Origin: Acanthamoeba lenticulata
Taxonomy: Eukaryota; Discosea; Longamoebia; Acanthamoebidae
Length of the DNA stretch: 64,000 bases
Assembly (NCBI GenBank): GCA_002179805.1
Contig: NAVB01000211.1
Span: forward strand, 179,710 to 243,709
Reading direction: 5' to 3'
Below the pieces are notes generated by a model. That model made no database searches. It saw only the letters and a list, made by a program, of their open reading frames with translations, and was not told the DNA's origin. Below, in pieces: positions 41,293-53,221 of this stretch. The translations under genes were made by a program, and so were the position numbers. Positions within the stretch are counted from its first letter, which is position 1. Every line of letters starts with the position of its first letter.

Positions 41293-43887
41293 ATGGACAG
41301 CATTTTATCGAAATCACTCTATGGAGTGGCCTACCTCATGGGTATGCGATTGCCATTATGCACACACGTGCTGTTCCTTGACTGAACCCTGCGCTTCCTG
41401 CAGGGCTCAACTTCCTCACTCATGGGCTAACGTTCATTCTCAACACACTCATCGTGCGGATGGTGCAAACTGACGTCTATGGGGTACGTATGCCTTCTTT
41501 CGTCATGCTGTCCTGCTCCTGCCAACGCAAGCCTTGCTTGCGTGCAGTTTGCCTCGGTACCACTACAACTGTTGGTCTCCACCATTCTCTTCCTCTCTCG
41601 TGAGGCGTTCCGCAATGCGTGCCAGCGCTCAGCTGAGGGCGAGTACGGCCTCTTCCTCCGGCTTGTTATTCTTGAGAGTGCAGAGTGTGACCGGGTGATG
41701 CACACTCACACAGAGCCGCCCGAGGCGAGTGGGAGCGTAAGCTAACCAACCTGAGCTGGGCCGTCGTTCCTCTGGGCGTGGCGGTTACGGTTGCCACGTT
41801 CGCTTTCTCAGTGCTCACCGCCTCACCCGAAGAGAAAGCCCTGGACAACTACCACCTTGTTCTCTTCATCACCGGTGCGTGCCATCTCGAGTAGCCACTG
41901 CATGCGGCTTGGCTCAACAAACCTGCTCCTGTCTTCAGGTATGGCGTCCTTCATCGAGCTTCTGTCGGAGCCTCTCTACATCTTCACACTGCGCTATTTG
42001 CTTTATCGGCCTCGCGTGGCCGTGGAGGGAACGGCCGCCTTCCTCCGTTGCGTCACCACCTTCCTTCTCGTCTACCTCTATCCTCAACTCGGTACTCTTG
42101 GCATCTTCTTCACCTAAATCGTTTCAAACGTTTTTGGTTTGTGTCGACCAAGGTTGATCATCTCACCTGCCACTTACCTTGTTCGCGCTGCATCACCACA
42201 GGAGCTTTGGCGTTCTCTTTCTCGTGGCTGGTTTATTCGTGCACGATCACCCTGGGCTACTATGGCTATTTCTTCTACAGCATCCACAAGAGCCAGCCAC
42301 GCGTGACCGCAACCGCGGGCAACGACCCAGGCGAGCATGCTCAGGCCCAGAGCTCCGACTTCCCACTGCACTCATTCAGCGAGCTCTTCCCTCGATCGGG
42401 ACCCAGCGGGTACAAGGATTAACCCACTTTTTCATCGTTTATTCTGGCAAGGGTGCTGCATGAACGATCATTCGTGTGTATCATGTGCTTGGCTCACCTA
42501 CCGCACATCTGCAGTTGGGTGGATTGGGACCGAGTCGTGCTCTTGCGCCAGTTCTACTGGCAAAGCGTGCAGATGTACGTCCTTACCGAGGGACAAAAGT
42601 ACCTCCTCCGCTGGACACAGACCCTGGAGAACATCGCTGTCTTCTCTCTTGTCCAAAACCTGGGTATGTGAACTCTAGCCCTCCATTCAACAGGAAACTG
42701 ATCAGCAGGTTTCCCTCAGGCTCGCTCGTGGTGCGATTCGTGTTCCTGCCCGTGGAGCAAGTCTGCAACTCGCTCTTCAGCAAGTATGCGGAACTGGGGC
42801 CCCAGAAGGCGGCCGCCGTGCTCACTCTCCTTCTTAAGTGCCTGCTCCTTATTGGTGAGTACCTTTTCCTTCTTCGTGCTTATCGAGATCCCTCTTCTGG
42901 CCTGACACTCGCTCAACCGGTAAAGGCATGCTCTTCATTGCTTTCGGGCCGAACTATTCCTTCCTGCTACTGGACATAGTGTACACTCGCAAGTTCAGCA
43001 CAACTGATGCACCCTTCATCCTTGGCCTCTACTGTGTCTACGTCGCCCTCATGGCCCTTAATGGCACGTTCTTCGCGGCCGCTTGCTCGATTCAGGCCAT
43101 GAGCTTACCGTCCACATACAGGCACAACGGAGGCCTTCACACGGGCCGTCAGCACGCCAGGCGACATCAAAGTTTACAACTACGCCTTGATTGGCTTCTC
43201 CGTCCTCTATGTGGGCGCCGCCATCAACCTCGTTCCCCGGTTTGACACCGCTGGCCTGATCGCGGCAGACTGCTTGAGTGCGCTCCCGCGAAATCCAATT
43301 CTTGTTTCGTGAACTTTCGCCGGTTGCTCATGGTGAAGATGTAATTGTGTGTGCTGTCAGACATGCTCCTGCGCATCACCTACTGCAGCCTTTTTATCCG
43401 TGAGTTCTTCAAGCAGAACAGCAAGACGCGCAAGGGAAAGGAGCGCGAGAACGAGCGGGGCGAGTACACCTTCTTCCGCTTCCGGCACTGCTGCCCGTCT
43501 TCCAAGGTCTGCCCTTTTGGGATCCTCGTAATTAAGTGCAACAGTGAGCTCACATGTTGGACTCTTTGCGAACTCGTACGGGACAGGTTCTTGTTGCCTT
43601 TGTGGCGTCGTTCGTTGTGACACGCCTGTCGGAGATGTTTGTGCTCTCTGGCAAGTCGCACTACACATATCTGCAAGCGGCCATGCACGTCGGTGTCGGC
43701 GTCGTGTGCCTTATCGCCGTCGTGCTCACCCTGTACGTTGATCCCCTCGTAGTGGCGAGAGGTTTGTATGATTGTTTGCATCGCTGAAACGATTTGTACC
43801 CGGCGCATGATCAGGTTCCTCACGGAGCGACGATTCCTGATCGACCTTCGCGCCGTGTGGCAGACCAGGCGGGCCAAGGCCGAGTAA
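41293..43887 (+). CDS. RFT1: RFT1, lipid-linked oligosaccharide translocation protein
   Basis: Multi-spanning ER membrane protein needed for N-glycan precursor (Man5GlcNAc2-PP-dolichol) flux. ATG 41293 gives MDSILSKSLYGVAYLMGLNF. Family landmarks follow in order: LTHGLTFILNTLIVRMVQTD, LLVSTILFLSREAFRNA (the RFT1 STIxLSREGFR block, about 41575), SFIELLSEPLYIF (about 41950), ENIAVFSLVQNLGSLVVRF joined over the intron at about 42665-42720, YCVYVALMALNG and, at the 3' end, LTERRFLIDLRAVWQ with TAA 43885-43887. About ten hydrophobic helices and nine or more introns. It is divergent from the RNF123-like gene across about 250 bp. Confidence 0.92.
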
Positions 43888-43933
43888 GAAATAGGTCATG
43901 CACATTCGAACTTATAAAAAAACGAAAAGATAA

Positions 43934-44004
43934 TGCATCCGCCGGGAATTGAACCCGGGTCTCCCGCGTGGCAGGCGGAAATCTTGCCACTGGACCACGG
44001 ATGC
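43934..44004 (-). tRNA. tRNA-Gly (anticodon GCC)
   Basis: The 71-nt minus-strand sequence folds as a full cloverleaf. The acceptor strands GCATCCG and CGGATGC pair, with discriminator A at 43934. The D arm holds GTCCAGTGGCAAGAT. The anticodon arm is CCGCC-TGCCACG-style with GCC read from CTGCCAC. The T arm is CCGGGTTCAATTCCCGG. No intron. It sits 46 bp after the RFT1 stop codon, in convergent orientation. AT-rich flanks (TTATCTTTTCG on the 3' side) give a T-run suited to RNA polymerase III termination. Confidence 0.97.
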
Positions 44005-44212
44005 TTCTTCTTTTATTTCATGCTGATGCCTGTTTTGCAACGTACGCAAGCAGGACCAAAGCATATGCTTCTTCACGAAACAAACTTTCAACACTGGCAC
44101 AGATGCTTCTCGGTTTTACATAACAGCTCAGCCGCGGCAGCGGTGCATGGGTTGGCCGAAATCCCTTGGTTGATGCCAAAGCTGCGCAGACGCGTCGGCG
44201 TAGCGGACAGGG

Positions 44213-44380
44213 ATGGCACGAGTGAGGCCGAGGCCGATGGCGAAGCGGAGGGCGACGCCGAAGCCGAAAGCTGAAGACGAGGGCGAGGGCGAGGAGTTAG
44301 GCGATGCTGGGGATGCTGACGATGACGCTGACGGCGACGCAGAGGGCGACGCTGATTCAGAAGGAAATGGCGACGCTGAC
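44213..44380. repeat. Low-complexity GACGCTGA/GAGGCCGA-type region
   Basis: Imperfect 6- to 12-bp units (GCCGAG, GGCGAGG, GACGCTGAC) repeat across about 170 bases. Frames on both strands stay open only because of the repeat (Glu/Ala/Asp on plus, Ser/Ala/Pro on minus). It directly abuts the ankyrin-type relic. Probably noncoding. Confidence 0.5.
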
Positions 44381-44557
44381 TCAAAGTGGGGGCTTGGCGG
44401 GGCACGTGGGCTTCTCCTTGGCGTCCTTTGTCCTGGCCAACGCAAGGCAGTCTTCCGCATCCCACGGGCAACCGTTGGCCCGAGCCCACTGGAGCACGTT
44501 GCAGGTGAGCTGGTCCAACGGACAGCCATTGGCATGCGCCCACAGGAGTAAAGCCAG
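44381..44557 (-). pseudogene. Relic of an ankyrin-type repeat gene
   Basis: Between in-frame stops at 44558-44560 and 44381-44383 the frame reads two tandem repeat units, LLWAHANGCPLDQLTC and LQWARANGCPWDAEDC, then a short non-repeat tail. The WARANGCPWD signature belongs to the degenerate ankyrin-type repeats abundant in amoebae, oomycetes and their giant viruses. Only two units survive, with no ATG, so this is a fragment. It lies between a tRNA gene and a low-complexity tract. Confidence 0.6.
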
Positions 44558-44640
44558 TCAGTTTTATCTATTGTTACAACAAACGTAATCGAAGAAACAA
44601 ATTTCCTTCAGCTTTTTCCTTTGCTTGCTAACATTTGGCC

Positions 44641-47042
44641 ATGGAGGGCGACGGGGTGAGCTTCACCAGCACTGGCACCACGACCAAGGTGGGCGCCAAT
44701 GCCGAGATAGGGCCAGAACATATTCTGCTGGGTCCCAAGATTGGCGACGGCTCCTTTGGCACCGTGTACAAGGTAACGCCGTTCCCGCCCTTGTTATCCA
44801 TGGGTGGTCTTAAAGCCGGTGCCCCACGGACATGAAGGGCAAGTGTTTCAAAATGGACGTCGCCGTCAAGGTGCCACGGCTGCAGCGCCTCAACGCCCTC
44901 CAGCTGCACAACCTCCGCACTGAAATCGCCATCATGAGGTACTTCTTGAGCATGCTCTTTACCGAAAAGCTTACCGCAACGGGGCACCTACTTTTCACAA
45001 CACAGCGCCAACCCGCACCCGTGCATCGTCCTGTTCATGGGCGCGTGCACACAAGAGGGCCAGTTCCGAATTGTCACTGAGGTCGAGCACCCCGCCATGT
45101 CGTGACACATGTAAGCCGCGCACCGTGAGCTGTGGCCTCACCTCACCTTTGGGGCTTACCGTGGGGTCCTTACCGTGCAGTTGCTCGATGGCGACTTGCA
45201 CGACCTCATTCACAAGCAAAAGGTCAAGCTCTCGCTGTTCCAGAAGATGAAGCTCGCCAAGGACGCCGCCCTCGGAATGAACTGGCTGCATCACTCCAAC
45301 CCGCGCATCATCCACCGCGGTGCGCTCCACATCCGTCTCGCTCACACATGAAAACAACTATTCATTGCAGCCAACCTGATCACAGACCTAAAGCTGGCGA
45401 ACTTGCTCATCCACAGGCAGGGCGACGAGTTCCGCGTCAAACTGTACGCTGTTCCTGTGTTTGTGTTGATGCTCCTTTGGCAAAGGAGGGACTCATATGC
45501 CAGGCCGGGGGGGGGGGAATGCAGATGCGACTTTGGGCTGAGCGCGATCAAAGAGGCCTCGCAGGAGGCCATCAGAGACCTGGGCGCCGTGCGCGGGACG
45601 CCCCTCTACATGGCCCCGGAGGTCATGCGCAAGCGCGAATTCAACGAAAAGGCCGACGTCTACAGCTTCGGGATCGTCCTCTGGTACCTTTACATTGGTG
45701 ATCATACAAACTGTTGTTTTTGTTGTTGCGTTGAGTTGAACTCGAGCGCTGGCGCGCCGCACAGGGAGCTGTTGACGGAGCAGAAGCCGTTCGAGCACCA
45801 CCGCGACTGGGCCCAGTTCGTGGTGGCCGTGGGCGACGAGGGCGAGCGGCCCATCATCCCAGCCTCGTGCCCGCCATCCCTCTACGCGCTCATCGAGGAC
45901 TGCTGGCGCAACGACGTCAGCCTCCGGCCAGACTTTGAGGAGATCAACGAACGGCTCGACGCGGTCATTGTCGACAGCGCCATCTCCGACGCCGTCGGCC
46001 GCGCCTTTTGGAAAGCCGACGAGGGCCTCCGGGAGTACGTCCTTCCGTGGCCGGCCTTTGCGTACAAGCTGTGGCGCTTCCTCGACCTCCCGCTCCCGCT
46101 CGACCCTGACGACCCGCTCCCGGACGATGCCCACGTCAAGGCCGAGCCCAAGGCCCAGCAATGGTCAGCATCATCTCGCTCCCTCCTTGGCGCCGCTTCT
46201 GCCAGTTGTTCTGACCTCTCCTTGTGCAGGGTGCCGCCGCATAAGCAAGCAGCATCGGTAGCGACAGCCCCCAGCGGGGCGCGTCGGCCGGTGATCTACC
46301 GCGAGCCGCCCTCGGCCGAGGTGGCCCGGCTGCGGTGTGCCAAGGCCCTCTTCGGTGCGACCCCAAGCCAGCAAACAAATGGCGGACGTTCGATTGACTC
46401 ACGTGGCACACGCGCGCGGCAGTAATGGCCGAGAGCCGGGGCAAGGAGCGCGAGGTGGTCAGCATCGAGTGGTTCAACAAAGTGACCGAGTGGTTCGCGC
46501 CGTTCGAGGCCGGGCCGCGCTTCCTCGAGCGCGTTCACGGCCTCCTTAGCCAACCCTGGTTCCACGGCCTCCTCACCAACGACGTACACCTCCTCGCTTG
46601 ACCCCCGCGTCAGTACCATCCAAAGTTGTACACTGAGAGTGAGCCGGCGGTCGTGCAGGACGTGGCGCGTGTATTGAGCGGCGCGCCGGAAGGCACCTTC
46701 CTCGTGCGCTTCTCGACGAGCAGCCCGGGCGCCTACACCATCTCCCGGGTCACGCCAGCAGGCGCTTCGCACATCCGGATACAAGGGCGGCGCGTCCGGC
46801 CACGACCGCCGGGCAGAGACCACGTGAAGGAGAATGAAGAGGACGACGAAGGCGGGGCAACCGAGGTGCACTACTCGGCCAGTGACGAGCGGAGCTACGG
46901 ATCGATCGTCGAGGTGGTGGCCGACCTGGCTGGCCCGCTGCGGCTGGTTCACCCCGCGCCCGGCTCGCCCTACCTCCCCTTCCTGCTCGGCAGCGCGGCC
47001 GCGCGGGCCGGCGGCGGCTACGAGTCGCTCATGGCCACGTGA
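44641..47042 (+). CDS. Protein kinase with C-terminal SH2 domain (Shk type)
   Basis: Dual-specificity/TKL kinase of the amoebozoan SH2-kinase class. ATG 44641 (MEGDGVSFTSTGTTTKVGAN). Kinase motifs: LGPKIGDGSFGTVYK (44730), MDVAVKVPRL (44855), HPCIVLFMGA, RIIHRDLKLANLL restored across an intron (45310-45390), CDFGLSAI (45530), RGTPLYMAPEVM (45595), KADVYSFGIVLW (45650) and RNDVSLRPDF (45910). The linker is Pro/Ala-rich. The SH2 begins near QPWFHG (46548) and its FLVRFSTSSPGAYTIS strand (46700) carries the phosphotyrosine-binding arginine; a charged insert splits the domain. Ends YESLMAT, TGA 47040-47042. At least eight introns, one with an 11-G run (45507-45517). It suggests phosphotyrosine signalling in this organism. 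Confidence 0.92.
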
Positions 47043-47134
47043 ACTCGCTCACGGCCCAGCGCCAGCATGATGTAAAGCCATTCATTCAAAAAACAACAAC
47101 AGCTAATAGTACAAGCCAGGCAAAGGGGGGCTCT

Positions 47135-48403
47135 TCAGTTGCCGCTGATGTGGGCCGGGACGGCGGGCTGAGTGCCGATGGGGCTGCTGCCAGGGGCGAG
47201 GGCGCTGAGGCCGGTCACCGTGCCGCCGCTGAGGACCTTGATGCTGGCGCTGGTCGAGGTCCAGGTCAGCGAGACCGAGGAGTCGAATGAGACGGTGCCA
47301 CCCGTGGCGACCATGATCTGACTGTTTCCGCGTCCGACGTAGAGCTTGGAGCCGCCGCTGAACGTCATGCCGCCCGTGACGCCGTTGTTCTGGTTCTCCT
47401 CAGCGTAGCCGATGATGTTGCCGCCCGGGGAGGACGGGGAGATGGTGAAGACGCCGCCGGTGACGGTGGCCTTGCCGCCGTTGGGGAAGTCGATCCAGCG
47501 CGAGCCGGCCGTGTTGGCGTGGTAGCCGCCGCTGACGGTGAGCAGGGGCGACCGGACCTTGAGGTTGTTGCCATACGGGTTGCCGTAGTGGTTGCAGTTG
47601 GTCTCCGCGTAGGAGTCGCCCTGCACGTAGAGGTCGTGGCTGGAGCCGTCCCTCGACTGGCCGTTGTTGAGGAAGTCGCAGCTGTTCACCACGATCGAGA
47701 TGTTCTTGCCTGGGAGGCCGGGGCCGGTGGCCGGGACGAAGATGCCGTTCTCGTTGTTCTGGAAGAGGCACTTGTTGATCGTCACCTTGCCGGGCGAGGT
47801 GAAGAGCTCAGCATAGACAGCGGCCTCACCGTCGGCCTTGCGGTCACCACCACCGCCACCCTGGAAGACGATGTTGTTCAAGGTGCCAGGGCACTGCGTG
47901 TGGACGAAGCCCTTGCCCCAAGCAAGGCGATAACCGGAGCCAGCGCCGCCACGGCCGTCGAAGATGGTCTTACCGCCGCCAGCGCCAGTGATGGTCCAGC
48001 CGGAGAGGGTGTTGGGGATGTCGAAGGGCTTGTAGTAGGTGCCAGCAAGCACCGTCATGTTGAAGCCCCGCGCCAAGTAGGGAATGGCATCAGCCGGCTC
48101 GGTGTACTGTTGGCCAGGTCCCACGGTGACCGTGCGCAGGGAGGCGGGGGGACGAGGCGAAGTTGACGGGCTGGGTTGAGGAACACGGCTGGGGGAAGGC
48201 GAAGGAGAAGCCTGACCTTGGCAAGACAGCTTGATGGCCGCGATCGCAGACAGCACTTCGTCGAACCTGCTGTCCAAGTAAGCCTCAAGCGCCACAGCGG
48301 CGTTGGAGGCGGCCTGAGGGTAGGACTGAGCACTGGTAGCGGGGGATGACAGGACCACCATGGCCAAAAGGGCCAGAAGAAGGGCGAAGGCTGTTCTTGC
48401 CAT
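47135..48403 (-). CDS. Secreted right-handed beta-helix protein
   Basis: Single-exon gene of 422 codons. ATG 48403 begins a clear signal peptide, MARTAFALLLALLAMVVLSS, with cleavage likely after ATSA. After a short helical segment and a Ser/Pro linker (SPSPSPSRVPQPSPSTSP, probably O-glycosylated) the rest is a Gly/Asn/Thr/Ser-rich beta-helix: FNMTVLAGTYYKPF, WTITGAGGGKTIFDGRGG, VTINKCLFQNNENGIF, VVNSCDFLNNGQSRDG, HYGNPYGNNLKVRSP and later short-period strands. It resembles pectate-lyase-like or polysaccharide-binding folds, but no catalytic Asp/Arg set is obvious. Likely an extracellular or wall-associated (cyst wall?) protein. It is one of the few intron-free genes in the window and the only one with a clear TATA box. 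Confidence 0.87.
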   Translation of the reverse strand: MARTAFALLLALLAMVVLSSPATSAQSYPQAASNAAVALEAYLDSRFDEVLSAIAAIKLSCQGQASPSPSPSRVPQPSPSTSPRPPASLRTVTVGPGQQYTEPADAIPYLARGFNMTVLAGTYYKPFDIPNTLSGWTITGAGGGKTIFDGRGGAGSGYRLAWGKGFVHTQCPGTLNNIVFQGGGGGDRKADGEAAVYAELFTSPGKVTINKCLFQNNENGIFVPATGPGLPGKNISIVVNSCDFLNNGQSRDGSSHDLYVQGDSYAETNCNHYGNPYGNNLKVRSPLLTVSGGYHANTAGSRWIDFPNGGKATVTGGVFTISPSSPGGNIIGYAEENQNNGVTGGMTFSGGSKLYVGRGNSQIMVATGGTVSFDSSVSLTWTSTSASIKVLSGGTVTGLSALAPGSSPIGTQPAVPAHISGN

Positions 48404-48465
48404 TGTGATGTTGTAGCTGTTATCTGTCCGACTGATCGGTGAGTTTGGGCAATTGTAAGCGTACG

Positions 48466-48474
48466 CTTTTATAG
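48466..48474 (-). promoter_or_regulatory. TATA box of the beta-helix gene
   Basis: On the minus strand CTATAAAAG lies about 65 bases before the ATG at 48403, next to the palindrome GCGTACGC. With a start site about 30 bases downstream the 5' leader would be about 35 nt. Confidence 0.65.
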
Positions 48475-49262
48475 GTGCTCCACTGGTTGTAATCCAGAGT
48501 TGCGGGCACGACTTGGACAACCAAAACTCCTGCAAAGTTGAGCCCTATTGGTGGCCGAGTGGCCCAAGCGCAATCAGCTGACCAATGCGAGACGTACCCG
48601 GCGATCCCGCGCTCCGAGTGGGTGGCATTGGATCCACAGGTTATTCCCATGTGCGCACAACGACCACAACTTTCCTTGTGTAACACAATGATCAATCAGC
48701 TTCCAGCTTTGGGCCCGGCCAAATGGCAGGCACTTCACCCTGGTGAAATCCTGTGACTTTACTGTACATGCCCAAGTCAACCCCCCGACAGGTGAAGTTA
48801 TCGTTGTACAACAGGCCAGGTCTGAGGTGTTGGTCAACGCACTTAGAACTATTAACACACTAGCCGTTTCTTCTTCCTCGCTGGCCTGGCGTGGCGGATC
48901 TTTGGAGGAGCTTTCCCTGGACTTCAGGTACCACTACAGAACTCAGGATGCACGCAGCAGCACACATCCTACTGGGGAGAAGGGTCCCCCTCTCCTCACC
49001 AGATGTTGGTCTGACGAGACAGGCACTCAGCAACTCGGTATTGATCCTTCCCTCCACACCCTTCTTGATCTGGTACCCAAAAGCGTCCCGCGGCAATGCA
49101 TTAACCGGGGAATGTCCGGCAGCTAAAGAGGTCTCATGCCTTGGCTGCGTCTCCAGAGGGCTTGGGCTACCAACAACATGGCAGTAAGGCTTGCAACAAG
49201 GAAGAAACCCAAAGACCCCAAAAATTTGACCAACCATTGGGCATGAGCGAACGTGCTGAAGT
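48475..49262. other. Spacer between beta-helix promoter and SPATA20-like gene
   Basis: A 127-codon plus-strand frame (48743-49126) and an overlapping minus-strand frame are open, but neither has the codon bias of nearby exons or recognisable motifs. Base composition is more even than in flanking genes. It may hold the upstream control region of the beta-helix gene or an old insertion; nothing definite is seen. Confidence 0.35.
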
Positions 49263-52200
49263 TCAGAAGGTAGCGAGCATATCTCGGAGCTCGTCAGGCT
49301 TGGCGGTGGGCAGTTTGCAGGTGAAGTTCTCGCACACGTAGGCCGTCGCCGCTCCGTTGATGGGTTTCATGTCTACATGATAGCTCCGCGCTCAGTTAGT
49401 GACGTCATCAGCACGCTTCAAAAAGGCAAAGGAGAACCGCACCCTTGATCACGGCGTGGTAGGACGAGAGGAAGTCCTGGCCCTCCCGCCCGTCGGCGTA
49501 GAGCAGGATGCGATTGGGGATGAACTGGGACCTCACTTCCTTCAACAACGCTGCTGTGTCCTCACCCTAATGACACAACGAAGAGGAAGAGCAAGAGCAA
49601 GAGAGGGTGAGCCAAGATACCACGCTAGGATGGGGAGGACAAATAGCGTCGACAACCTCTGGATCGCCGGCGATGACTATTTGCTTGGCCGTGGCCCGGC
49701 TAAAGTCCAGCGAGCACAGCATTTGCGGCAGCATCAATGGAGCGTCTGCAGGCGTAGAGTTGTCGTCTTAGACGCAACATAGTAGTAAGAGAGGGGGGGG
49801 CATGTGTGGAGAAGGAGCGGATACTGATAATGATGCCCTTGGATGACGAAAACGTGGCCTCGGCCTTCTTCAACCAGTCATCCGACCCCGTCATGTGCCA
49901 CAGGCGCAAGAGGTTCATCGCCGACACGGCTGGCCGTGAATACATGCATCAACGTGAGCAAGAGCGCAGAAAACACTCATGCACTCATGTGGTTCCAGCC
50001 ACGCACAATTGCTTGCTGGTTCAGCGCCGTCCAGATCGTCACGCACTCGGGCCAGCAGCGTCGGATCATCCTGCACAGTGTTAAAGTACCCGCCTGCATC
50101 CCGCCCCAATAAGGTGAGCGAAACACAAAATAAAATAAAAATAAAACTAGATATAAAAGTAAATACAAACAAAAAATAGGACGCAAAGGATGGTGACCGG
50201 TGGCGTTATCGTAAAAGGCATCGTCCTGGCGGTGCTGCAGCCGCACAGCCCATCGCAACCACTGCACCTCTGCCGAGGCCTCGTACAGGTCTGTCCCCGC
50301 GCCGCCCCTGTGAACGCCTTGGTCGCCACGATTGCGAGCGAGGACGGGAGCAGGAGGGAGGACGAGCCGCACCCAAGAGGGCCTGGATCATGAAGGAGTA
50401 GTCCTCGGAGAATCCGCGCACGGGGCCGCGGCCCTCGCGCCATGTGCGATAGAGCACGGCCTCTTGGTCATCGTAGAGCTGCTCCCGAATGAACCGCGCG
50501 CACTTGCTGGCGGACTCCTTGTACCGTTTGTCGCCCAGCACCTCGGACGCCCGTGCGAACGCCGAGATCATCAGGCCTGGCGCAGGGTCCCAGCGCACAT
50601 ACATGAGAGTAAGTGGCCCACAGCACGACCGCAGGAGGGCGGGAGGGCAGGGCGCCGCAACGGCGAACCGTTCCACGAGGTGATGACTTTGTCGTCGAGG
50701 TGCGGGCGTGGCCGTTTGTCTCGCTCGTGTTGGAGCTTGGCCTTGCTCTCGATGGTGAGCTTCTCGACGTGCTCAGCCGTGAAGCCGAATTCCAGCGCCG
50801 TCTCCTCTGCAGTGAGCCTCTCGGCCAGGATGCTGCAGCGCATCAACAAAAACAAAAACGGGTGTTGGTCATCATTTTCCACAACAAAGACCACAAGGAT
50901 GATGATGCAAGCCAAGCGCGCACTTCTTGCCCTTGAGCTCACCCTGGAGGTCCGCCGTCCGCGGCACGTTGCCCTCGGGCAGCACCCTAAGGCGTCAACA
51001 AACGATGTCATTTGTCATCAACAAGGACTTAGGAGGAAAAGGAGGAGAATGAAGTGGCATGCCCACTCACCCGTATCGATGGGCAAAGATCTTGCCGTCC
51101 TGTTCGCCGAGTGCGCGTATTATCTCGTCATACTGCAGACCGTCACGAACCGCCGAGCAGACGAATGTCAACCGCAAGCAAGAGCTGTTCTCATCACGAC
51201 AATACGAACCTCCCAGACGTAGAAGGCGCCCTCGGCCTTCTCGTCACTGTCTGGCGCCACGGCGCTGTCGGCGTCCTCTGCGCTGTAGAACGCGCCTGAA
51301 AGTACTGACGTCAGCAAGGACACAACCAACCAATCACTCGCGAGCATCGTTGCGTTTACGGACCCTCAGGTGAAGTGAGCCGCGTGGTCACATATTCGAG
51401 CACGTCTTCGGCCACATCGGCAAAGACGGGCTCGTCCGTGATCTGGTGGGCGCTCAGATAGGCCATGGTCAGCTGCGACTGGTCGTACAGCATCTTCTCG
51501 AAGCTGCACCCCATACCAGCCCACAAGTGAGACACATGCTCAAAGCAAGCGCTGTGCGCAGGGCAGGGCAGCCGCACTGTGGAACGAGCCAGTCTGGCGT
51601 GACGCTGTATCTGTGAAAGCCGCCGTCTGCACAACGTTTTGTCCATGGTCAGAACAATGGGCCAGCACGCGAAAAGTGGAGCCCAGGCCAGGATGGGATG
51701 GGAACCGTGCCAATGTGGTCGTATACGCCGCCGCGGGCCATCTTAGTAAGGGTGACGAGCGCGCAGTCCATGGCCTTGGTGGCCAGCTCGTTCCGCTCGA
51801 GGCCTTCCTTCCGGTGCCCATACACGCGGAACAGGAAGTTGAAGAGGGAAGGCCGCGGGAACTTGGGTGCCTTCGTGAAGCCGCCATGCTCTTGGTCGTA
51901 GTTCTCCAATAGGCTCTTGGTGGCGACATCGTAGGCGCTGTGCTCGCGAGGCACCACAGCCACGTTCAAATTCTAGGCCGACCGCACGCGTGGCGGCAAG
52001 GAGGGATTGCGTACACTTCAAGCGAATCGTCGTCGATGCCCTCGACCTCCTTGCTCGCGATGGTCATGTACTCTTGGAGGGCGTGCGTCGTGTTATCGGC
52101 CTCTTCCATGAGCTGATCTCGCTTCTCACGCCACATCTAGGAATCAAGTTGAGAGTGATAAGCCGACAACATGCGCCATCTTAACGAAACACAAGCGCGA

Positions 52201-53098
52201 ACCTCGCTCACGCTCTGAAGGAGCGCATCGAAACCCGGGCGGCCGTGCTTGGACGTTGGCGGGAAGTAGGTACCGCCCACTGTTGTGTTTCATGCGCACG
52301 TTGAGACCACATGCCGACTTGTAAGCTGCTGGGGAAGGCGTGTACCGAGCGGCTTGAGGTCCGGCGTGAGGAAGACGTTGAGCGGCCATCCGCCCTGCCC
52401 GGTGGTGGCGGTGACGTAGGTCTGGGCGCGTGCGTAGGCCGATAAGAGCTTGGTAAGGGATTGGGAAGGGAAAGGACATAAACGTTACCATGTAGAGCCG
52501 GTCCACGTCAGGGCGCTCCTCGCGGTCCACTTTGATGGACACAAAGTTCTCGTTGAGCAACCGAGCGACCTTTTCGTTCTCGAAGCTCTCTCGCTCCATG
52601 ACGTGACACCAACTGCGCTTGTGTGAGTTGCATAAGCACAGCTTGAACTTGCGGCGCAGCAGCAACATGAGGGCGGCACGTCACTGGCAGGTGGAGTAGC
52701 CAACAGAGAGGAAGATAGGCTTGTTCTCTTGTCTGGCCTTGGCAAACGCCTCTTCACCCCATGGAAACCTTGTACGGTGCAGTGGTGCAGGTAAGGCGTG
52801 GTGCACCGAGGAAGCAGGCACTACACACGCACCAGTCCACTGGGTTGTGTTTGTGCTGCAGAAGGTACGGCGACTTCTCTGCAGCGAGCTTGTTCTCCTT
52901 GCGGGGTAGCACTGGGGCGGCTGTGGCGGGCGTGCTTGCTGGCTGGGAGGAAGATGCGACGGAAGCCAGTGTCCTCGAGGAAAGGCTGACATTCAGTCGC
53001 ATGAGCGGGTGTGATGGCACTTCGGCAAGACGACCCGAGCGCGCCCGCTTCCATGCCTCGGCAGCTCCCCTACGCCCCACATAGAGGCACCGCTGCAT
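49263..53098 (-). CDS. SPATA20/YyaL-type thioredoxin-fold and glycosidase-like protein
   Basis: Conserved two-domain protein of unclear biochemical role (DUF255 plus a (alpha/alpha)6 barrel). ATG 53098 ([19 protein letters not shown]) gives a basic leader that could target mitochondria. The mature family motif starts [19 protein letters not shown] (52870). The thioredoxin-like part has [17 protein letters not shown], the [15 protein letters not shown] motif joined over the intron near 52610-52690, [20 protein letters not shown] [12 protein letters not shown] (52520) and [18 protein letters not shown]. Then [22 protein letters not shown] (51870), [24 protein letters not shown] (51490), [10 protein letters not shown] (51280) and a C-terminal half running to [12 protein letters not shown] 49263-49265. 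About twelve introns, one very AT-rich (50110-50180). Confidence 0.9.
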
Positions 53099-53221
53099 CT
53101 TGATCTGTTCTTCTGTGGTATTTTGATTTTGATTTTATTTTATTTTGGTTTTTTGTTTTGCGCGCGGTCGGTGCGCTGTACAAAGTGCGACCGCACGTAG
53201 GGTGGCGTTCCTGCTGGACGG

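Noticed and set aside
48743..49126. 127-codon plus-strand frame
   Set aside because: Weak codon bias, no motif, overlapped by another equally open frame on the minus strand; kept only as part of the spacer description.
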